Shown piece after piece: positions 59,375 to 64,000 of a stretch of 64,000 nt of DNA. The first letter of the stretch is position 1, and every line of letters begins with the position of its first letter. The notes beneath the pieces are model-generated. The model had not been told where the DNA came from. It ran no database searches and saw nothing but the letters and a program-made list of their open reading frames with translations. The DNA lies in contig SFEX01000001.1 of the NCBI GenBank assembly GCA_004557075.1, forward strand, positions 1 to 64,000, written 5' to 3'. This stretch comes from Clostridiales bacterium (GTDB lineage: Bacteria; Bacillota; Clostridia; Oscillospirales; Oscillospiraceae). Position numbers and translations under genes: made by a program.

Positions 59375-59917
59375 ATGGAGTCTTTTGAGAAGAGAATAGA
59401 TGGTGAGCAGAAGTATAAAGGAGTCATAGTAAACGTCATGCTCGACAGAGCCCAGCTTTGCGACGGAAGCGTCGTTCGACGCGAGGTCGTTGAGCATCCG
59501 GGCGGAGCTACGGTGCTGCCGATCGACGATGAGGGATATTGCTACTGTGTGCGTCAGTTCCGCTATCCTTTTCAGAAGATGATGCTGGAGGCTCCGGCGG
59601 GTAAGCTTGAATACGGCGAAGATCCGATGGAATGTGCCGTGCGCGAGCTTTCGGAGGAGACGGGCTTTACGGCCGACGAGATAACATATCTCGGGCCGAT
59701 TTGCAGCTCGCCGGGCTTTTCAACAGAGGTTTTGCATATCTATATGGCTCGCGGCCTGCACCGCGGAGAGAGCCATCCTGACGAGGGCGAATTTCTGAGC
59801 GTTGAAAAGCACCATATAGATGAGCTTGTCAGCATGGCAATGAGCGGAGAGCTGGACGACGGAAAGACTGTCATTGCCGTTCTTAAAGCAAAACGTATAC
59901 TTGATTCGGAAAAATAG
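59375..59917 (+). CDS. NUDIX hydrolase, ADP-ribose pyrophosphatase type
   Basis: The 180-residue enzyme has a full NUDIX box GKLEYGEDPMECAVRELSEETGF (Gly, the Glu residues and the REx2EE core are all in place), split here as positions about 75-97, and the upstream VRQFRYPFQKMMLEAPAG that binds the ADP-ribose. The ATG at 59375 has GAGGCGC before it. It clears ADP-ribose or related dinucleotides. An operator-like repeat covers its promoter. Confidence 0.9.
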   Translation: MESFEKRIDGEQKYKGVIVNVMLDRAQLCDGSVVRREVVEHPGGATVLPIDDEGYCYCVRQFRYPFQKMMLEAPAGKLEYGEDPMECAVRELSEETGFTADEITYLGPICSSPGFSTEVLHIYMARGLHRGESHPDEGEFLSVEKHHIDELVSMAMSGELDDGKTVIAVLKAKRILDSEK

Positions 59918-59940
59918 TTACGATTTGTTACATTTGCTGA

Positions 59941-59969
59941 TTGCTATACCCCAAGCACTATGCTATAAT
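59941..59969 (+). promoter_or_regulatory. Promoter of the murA operon
   Basis: TTGCTA (59941-59946) and TATAAT (59964-59969) are spaced by 17 bp, and transcription would start about 35 bp before murA. Confidence 0.7.
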
Positions 59970-60009
59970 TACAAGCCGATGCTTTTGGCTTCAACGAAAG
60001 GTGTAACAT

Positions 60010-61314
60010 ATGGAAAAGTACGTCATAAACGGTGGAAAACCGCTTCAGGGCGAGGTTGATATAAGCGGAGCAAAAAATGCCGCGGTCGCAATTATTCCCG
60101 CAGCGCTCATGGTGGACGGTGTCTGCCGTATTGAAAATATGCCGCAGATAAGCGATACTGATATGCTGCTGACTATCCTCACGCAGCTTGGCTCCAAGGT
60201 ACGCGCAATTTGTCCGGGCACTATCGAGATCGACAGTCGAAATGTCAGATTCTGTGACGCGCCCTTTGACCTTATGCGCAAGATACGCGCATCCTATTAC
60301 CTTATAGGCGCGATGCTCGGCCGTTTCGGCAGCGCTAAAACCACCATGCCCGGCGGATGCAATTTCGGGGTAAGACCCATAGATCAGCATATAAAGGGAA
60401 TGACTGCTCTCGGCGCTGATGTTGACGTCAGGAACGGATTTGTGTATGCGGAAGCTCCGGATGGCAAGCTGCATGGAGCAAAGATATATTTGGATAAGGT
60501 CTCTGTCGGCGCTACGATGAATATAATTCTGGCGGCCACAATGGCAAGCGGCAGGACTATTATTGAAAATGCGGCAAGGGAGCCGCATATAGTTGACCTT
60601 GCAAACTTCCTCAACTCCATGGGCGCCGATATCCGCGGCGCCGGCACGGACACGATAAAGGTCAACGGCGTTGAAAAGCTTCACGGCGGCAGCTATTCCA
60701 TAATTCCCGACCAGATCGAGGCCGGAACCTATATGGTTGCGGCGGCTGCAACCGGCGGCGAGGTTCTTGTAAGAAACGTTATACCCAAGCATCTCGACTG
60801 CATTTCCGCAAAGCTGCGCGAGACGGGCACGATAGTTCAGGAATACGAGGATTCCGTGCTTGTCAAGGGCAACGGACATCTGCGCAAAGCGAATGTAAAG
60901 ACCCTTCCGTACCCCGGATTTCCCACCGATATGCAGCCGCAGATGGGCGCGCTTTTGTGCATGGCAAACGGTACCTCCGTCATAACCGAGGGAATATACG
61001 ATAACCGCTTTAAGTACGTCAACGAATTGCGCAAAATGGGCGCGGATATACAGGTTGACGGCAGAATAGCAATATTCGAGGGCGGCGCCAAGCTCACCGG
61101 CTCTCCGGTAATGGCCTGCGACCTGCGCGCGGGAGCGGCGATGGTTATTGCCGGCCTGTGTGCAAGCGGCGTGACCGAGATAGAGGACATTCATTTCATT
61201 GAGCGCGGGTATGAGAATTTTGTCGGCAAGCTCAGAGCCTTGGGCGCTGATATCACAATTGCCGACTATCCCGATGAACCCGAAATAAGAGAAAAGGTAA
61301 TTTCCATAGGATAA
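60010..61314 (+). CDS. murA: UDP-N-acetylglucosamine 1-carboxyvinyltransferase
   Basis: The 434-residue enzyme starts peptidoglycan synthesis by adding enolpyruvate to UDP-GlcNAc. The start GGKPLQGEVDISGAKNAAVA has the conserved Lys-Asn pair, and the active-site cysteine lies in MPGGCNFG (about 117-120), so fosfomycin sensitivity would be expected. GTYMVAAAATGG and the C-terminal ALGADI are typical. The next gene starts 4 bp after it. Confidence 0.96.
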   Translation: MEKYVINGGKPLQGEVDISGAKNAAVAIIPAALMVDGVCRIENMPQISDTDMLLTILTQLGSKVRAICPGTIEIDSRNVRFCDAPFDLMRKIRASYYLIGAMLGRFGSAKTTMPGGCNFGVRPIDQHIKGMTALGADVDVRNGFVYAEAPDGKLHGAKIYLDKVSVGATMNIILAATMASGRTIIENAAREPHIVDLANFLNSMGADIRGAGTDTIKVNGVEKLHGGSYSIIPDQIEAGTYMVAAAATGGEVLVRNVIPKHLDCISAKLRETGTIVQEYEDSVLVKGNGHLRKANVKTLPYPGFPTDMQPQMGALLCMANGTSVITEGIYDNRFKYVNELRKMGADIQVDGRIAIFEGGAKLTGSPVMACDLRAGAAMVIAGLCASGVTEIEDIHFIERGYENFVGKLRALGADITIADYPDEPEIREKVISIG

Positions 61315-61318
61315 AAAT

Positions 61319-62104
61319 ATGCGTATAGTAACTTTTGCCAGCGGATCAACAGGTAATTGCAGCCTCATTACCGAAGGCGGAACGAATATACTTATAGATG
61401 CGGGTATTTCCATGCGCCGGACGCTTGCCGCCCTTGAGCAGCTTGGACTTGCTCCGCGGGAGCTGTCCGGAGTGCTCATAACACATGAGCACTCCGATCA
61501 TATTTCCGGGCTGAATATGCTGGTGAAGCATCATAATATAAAGATATTCGCCCCCGAAGCGCTATGCTGCGTATTGGCGAAAATGAAGCCTCAGATAGCT
61601 GATAATTTAAACTGCATATCCGAGGATGATAAGACCGATTTCGGCGACATTGCCGTGGGCTGCTTCCGCACGCCGCATGACGCGGCTTACAGCGTCGGAT
61701 ACCGGTTTGAAGGCGAGGGCACGATCGCATACGCAACGGACACGGGGCACATAAGCGATGAGCTTGTGCGCGGGCTTGAGGGCGCGCAGCTTACGCTCAT
61801 AGAGTCAAATCATGATCCCGAAATGCTCAGAACAGGCTCGTATCCATACTACTTAAAACAGCGAATTTTGTCTCCGGAAGGGCATTTATCCAATTATGAC
61901 AGCGGAAAACTTGCTCTGCATCTTGCAAAATCCGGTACAAAGCATATAATATTAGGACACCTGAGCCGCGAGAATAATACCCCGGAACTGGCTTATAAAA
62001 CGGTCAGTGATGCGATTTCGACAGAAAAAGCCGAAATTAGTGTCGCTCCTATGAATAATTTGCTTGCAGTAACGGTAGGAGAGAGAGTAAAATGCTCAGT
62101 ATAA
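61319..62104 (+). CDS. MBL-fold hydrolase (WalJ/YycJ type)
   Basis: The 261-residue protein is a metallo-beta-lactamase fold enzyme with the metal motif THEHSDHISG (about 58-67), a mid-chain Asp in YATDTGHIS and the late His in LGHLSRENN. The N-terminal FASGSTGNCSLI is the YycJ/WalJ start. WalJ proteins affect DNA repair and cell-wall control in Firmicutes, often beside walKR. It overlaps the start of rlmH by 13 bp. Confidence 0.92.
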   Translation: MRIVTFASGSTGNCSLITEGGTNILIDAGISMRRTLAALEQLGLAPRELSGVLITHEHSDHISGLNMLVKHHNIKIFAPEALCCVLAKMKPQIADNLNCISEDDKTDFGDIAVGCFRTPHDAAYSVGYRFEGEGTIAYATDTGHISDELVRGLEGAQLTLIESNHDPEMLRTGSYPYYLKQRILSPEGHLSNYDSGKLALHLAKSGTKHIILGHLSRENNTPELAYKTVSDAISTEKAEISVAPMNNLLAVTVGERVKCSV

Positions 62105-62574
62105 AGCTTATATGCGTCGGCAAGCTGCGCGAGCAGTTTTATATTGACGCCTTTGCCGAGTATTCAAAGCGCCTGTCGGGCTATTGCAAATTTGAATGCG
62201 TTGAATTAAATGAAACAAAACTGAGGGAAGCACCGTCAGATAAGGAGATAGCCGCCGCTTTGGATAAGGAAGCTGCGGAGATCGAAAAAGCCATCGGCAG
62301 GGACGCTTATGTTATCGCAATGTGCGTCGGGGCAAAGCAGCTCAAAAGCGAGGAGCTTGCGGACAAGCTCAGCAGCTTAGCTGTATCCGGCAGGGGGAAG
62401 ATATGCTTTATAATCGGCGGCTCGTTCGGAATGAGCGAGAGCATAAAGCGCAGAGCCGATATGCGGCTCGGCATGAGTGAGATGACATTCCCGCACCATC
62501 TTGCCCGGGTAATGCTTGCCGAGCAGATATACAGGAGCTTTAAAATAAACGAAGGCTCAAGATATCATAAATAA
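62092..62574 (+). CDS. rlmH: 23S rRNA pseudouridine-1915 N3-methyltransferase
   Basis: The 160-residue SPOUT enzyme has the family start SIKLICVGKLRE, the central ICFIIGGSFGMSE and the C-terminal MTFPHHLARVMLAEQIYRS with the knot residues. It methylates pseudouridine 1915 of 23S rRNA. It is tightly coupled to the walJ-like gene, an order widely conserved in Firmicutes. Confidence 0.97.
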   Translation: MLSIKLICVGKLREQFYIDAFAEYSKRLSGYCKFECVELNETKLREAPSDKEIAAALDKEAAEIEKAIGRDAYVIAMCVGAKQLKSEELADKLSSLAVSGRGKICFIIGGSFGMSESIKRRADMRLGMSEMTFPHHLARVMLAEQIYRSFKINEGSRYHK

Positions 62575-62585
62575 CGGAGGTTATT

Positions 62586-62906
62586 ATGGACGAGAACGCA
62601 AAGCCCAAATGGGGCAGACGCATAACAGGCGAGCTGTTCGAGCGCTGGCCCAAGGACGAATCGGGCGAGCCTGTTGAACCGGTATTCCTGACCCACTGCA
62701 ATAGCCTTGATATGAAAGACGAAATGATCGTCAATCTGCTCGAGGCATACAATATCCCATGTGTAAGACAATATCCGAACGACGGCGATTTCGGAAGACT
62801 AATTATCGGAATGAGCGGTCCGGGTGTTGAAATATATGTTCCTAAAACTATGTATGAAGACGCTGTCAATTTAACGGAAGGGAGCGCAGAATATGAGGAA
62901 TTATAA
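62586..62906 (+). CDS. DUF2007-like small protein
   Basis: This 106-residue protein has a beta-alpha-beta layout close to DUF2007: PVFLTHCNSLDMKDEMIVNLLEAYNIPCVRQYPN, then RLIIGMSGPGVEIYVPKTMYEDAVNLT. Members bind PII-like partners in some bacteria, but the role is not settled. GGAGG precedes the ATG, and its end overlaps the phosphoglucomutase start by 14 bp. Confidence 0.8.
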   Translation: MDENAKPKWGRRITGELFERWPKDESGEPVEPVFLTHCNSLDMKDEMIVNLLEAYNIPCVRQYPNDGDFGRLIIGMSGPGVEIYVPKTMYEDAVNLTEGSAEYEEL

Positions 62907-64000
62907 AGAAGAGTATCAGCGCTGGCTGGATAGCCCGGCACTCAGCGAGGCGGAATGGGCGGAGCTGAACGCCATAGCTGACGATGAAAAAGAGATCGAA
63001 AGCAGATTCTTTGCACCGCTTGAGTTCGGTACGGCGGGTCTGCGAGGCACGATGAAGCTCGGCCTGCATCAGATGAATGTGCACATTATCCGCCATGCTA
63101 CGCAGGCTTTTGCAAACGTCATAAAGGCCGAGGGCGCGGAGGCCATGTCAAAGGGAATATGCATATGCTTTGACTGCCGCAACAACAGCGAGCTGTTCGC
63201 AAGGGAGGCAGCATGCGTCATGGCGGCAAACGGCATACATGTCCGCATTTTTGACGCGCTTCGGCCTACTCCTGAGCTGAGCTTTGCCGTTCGCTACTAC
63301 GGCACGACTGCGGGACTTAATATAACCGCTTCGCATAACCCCAAGGAGTATAACGGCTATAAGGTCTACTGGTCAGACGGAGCGCAGCTTCCTCCCCGTC
63401 AGGCGGCGGCTATAGCCGACCAAATGAGCAAGATAGATATTTTCAACGACTTTTTAAGCTGCGACTTTGACGAGGCAGTGAGCGACGGCCGCATCGAGCT
63501 TATCGGAGCCGAGACTGACGAGGCGTATCTCGAGAGAGTGCTTGGCCAGGCTATAAATAAGGATGTGGTGCACGAGGTAGCCGACAGCTTTAAAATCGTG
63601 TATACGCCCTTCCACGGCGCGGGATATAAGCTGGTGCCCGAGGCACTGCATCGTCTGGGTGTAACTAAGCTTTACCCTGTAAAGGAGCAGATGGTGCTCG
63701 ACGGCAACTTCTCGACCGTCGAAAGCCCCAACCCTGAGAACCCCGAGGGCTTCTACCTTGCCATAGATCTTGCAAAGCAGGTCGGCAGCGACCTTATAAT
63801 CGGAACAGACCCCGATTCCGACCGCATCGGCGTAATGGTACGCGACGGCGATGGCTACACTTCCATCACCGGTAACCAGCTCGGCGTTCTTCTGCTCGAC
63901 TATGTTATAAACGCACGCAAAGAAGCCGGAACGCTTCCCGCAAACGCCGGAGCCGTTAAGAGCATCGTCACTACCGAGATGGCAAAGGCCGTCGCTGAGG
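62893..64000 (+). CDS. Phosphoglucomutase/phosphomannomutase, cut by the window edge
   Basis: About 369 residues are visible. The phosphoserine loop ITASHNPKEYNGYK (about 138-151), the metal-binding loop GTDPDSDRIGV (about 305-315) and the early FGTAGLRGTM are all intact. This belongs to the long (about 570-residue) alpha-phosphoglucomutase type. It should interconvert glucose 1- and 6-phosphate. The rest lies beyond position 64,000. It starts inside the previous gene, indicating coupled translation. Confidence 0.95.
   Translation, partial: MRNYKEEYQRWLDSPALSEAEWAELNAIADDEKEIESRFFAPLEFGTAGLRGTMKLGLHQMNVHIIRHATQAFANVIKAEGAEAMSKGICICFDCRNNSELFAREAACVMAANGIHVRIFDALRPTPELSFAVRYYGTTAGLNITASHNPKEYNGYKVYWSDGAQLPPRQAAAIADQMSKIDIFNDFLSCDFDEAVSDGRIELIGAETDEAYLERVLGQAINKDVVHEVADSFKIVYTPFHGAGYKLVPEALHRLGVTKLYPVKEQMVLDGNFSTVESPNPENPEGFYLAIDLAKQVGSDLIIGTDPDSDRIGVMVRDGDGYTSITGNQLGVLLLDYVINARKEAGTLPANAGAVKSIVTTEMAKAVAE

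Noticed and set aside
59944..61479. 511-codon open frame on the minus strand opposite murA
   Set aside because: Mirror of murA and the next gene start; no ribosome site, no domain.
1..64000. CRISPR array, rRNA genes or insertion-sequence transposases
   Set aside because: No regularly spaced repeats, no rRNA sequence and no DDE or HUH transposase gene were seen on either strand.

Overview
The window looks like a stretch of a Gram-positive Clostridia chromosome, most likely an Oscillospirales-type gut anaerobe (this placement is inference). The signs are a T-box leader on pheST, an IreB homologue, the alr-mazF and murA/WalJ/RlmH neighbourhoods, an ECF-type Co/Ni transporter, many GGAGG ribosome sites and no respiratory chain genes. 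The sequence falls into two halves of different character.

Accessory half, about 1-20,300. It opens with a gene-free 630 bp tract built from two diverged tandem units (about 108-327 and 367-596). Each unit carries two terminator-like hairpins and ends in a tRNA T-arm-like block, and a tRNA 3'-end fragment lies between them. A compact defence cassette follows: a WYL-domain regulator with inverted repeats over its own promoter, a complete type I restriction-modification set (hsdM-hsdS-hsdR), a YgjP-type zinc metallopeptidase and a DUF4268 protein with a nuclease-like E-x-Q core. Next is a LexA-like repressor with a strong promoter and a dyad just downstream of it, coupled to a Y-family DNA polymerase that is cut in half and joined to a decapitated serine recombinase. 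An intact large serine recombinase comes after. From 14.1 to 16.4 kb there is a decayed replication/mobilisation module: an XRE regulator, a cluster of TTGCAA repeats, a chimeric RepA-like ATPase, a CHC2 primase stub, a D5-type helicase fragment and an orphan C-terminal tail. At least four junctions join the front of one gene to the inside or back of another. A TetR-controlled membrane operon (16.5-18.7 kb) has the same TGAACnnnGTTCA operator at both of its promoters. Small or broken genes fill the rest to about 20.3 kb.

Core half, about 20,365-64,000. These are housekeeping genes: gyrI-like, ireB, pheT/pheS with its T-box, a lipoprotein, alr, mazF, a pyrimidine-nucleoside phosphorylase, an EF-G paralogue, a degenerate P-type ATPase-like membrane protein, rlmB, a rhomboid-like protein with a zinc finger, a PQQ-propeller protein, a PHP phosphatase, an EFR1-type ferredoxin, tRNA-Pro(GGG), a LysE exporter with its regulator, cbiMQO, a polysaccharide deacetylase, sstT, gluQ, a TetR regulator, a YbaK deacylase, uvrA, recD2, comF, an mreB-like gene, a FAD/Rieske oxidoreductase, a NUDIX hydrolase, murA, walJ-like, rlmH, a DUF2007-like protein and the start of a phosphoglucomutase.

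Points worth a second look include the defence cassette with its metallopeptidase and nuclease-like partners, the mosaic of deletion junctions, an apparent second OB-type tRNA-binding domain in PheT, the P-type ATPase fold without its phosphorylation motif, a mazF with no antitoxin gene and a long stem over its start, and a 19-bp perfect hairpin that hides the ribosome site of the Rieske oxidoreductase.
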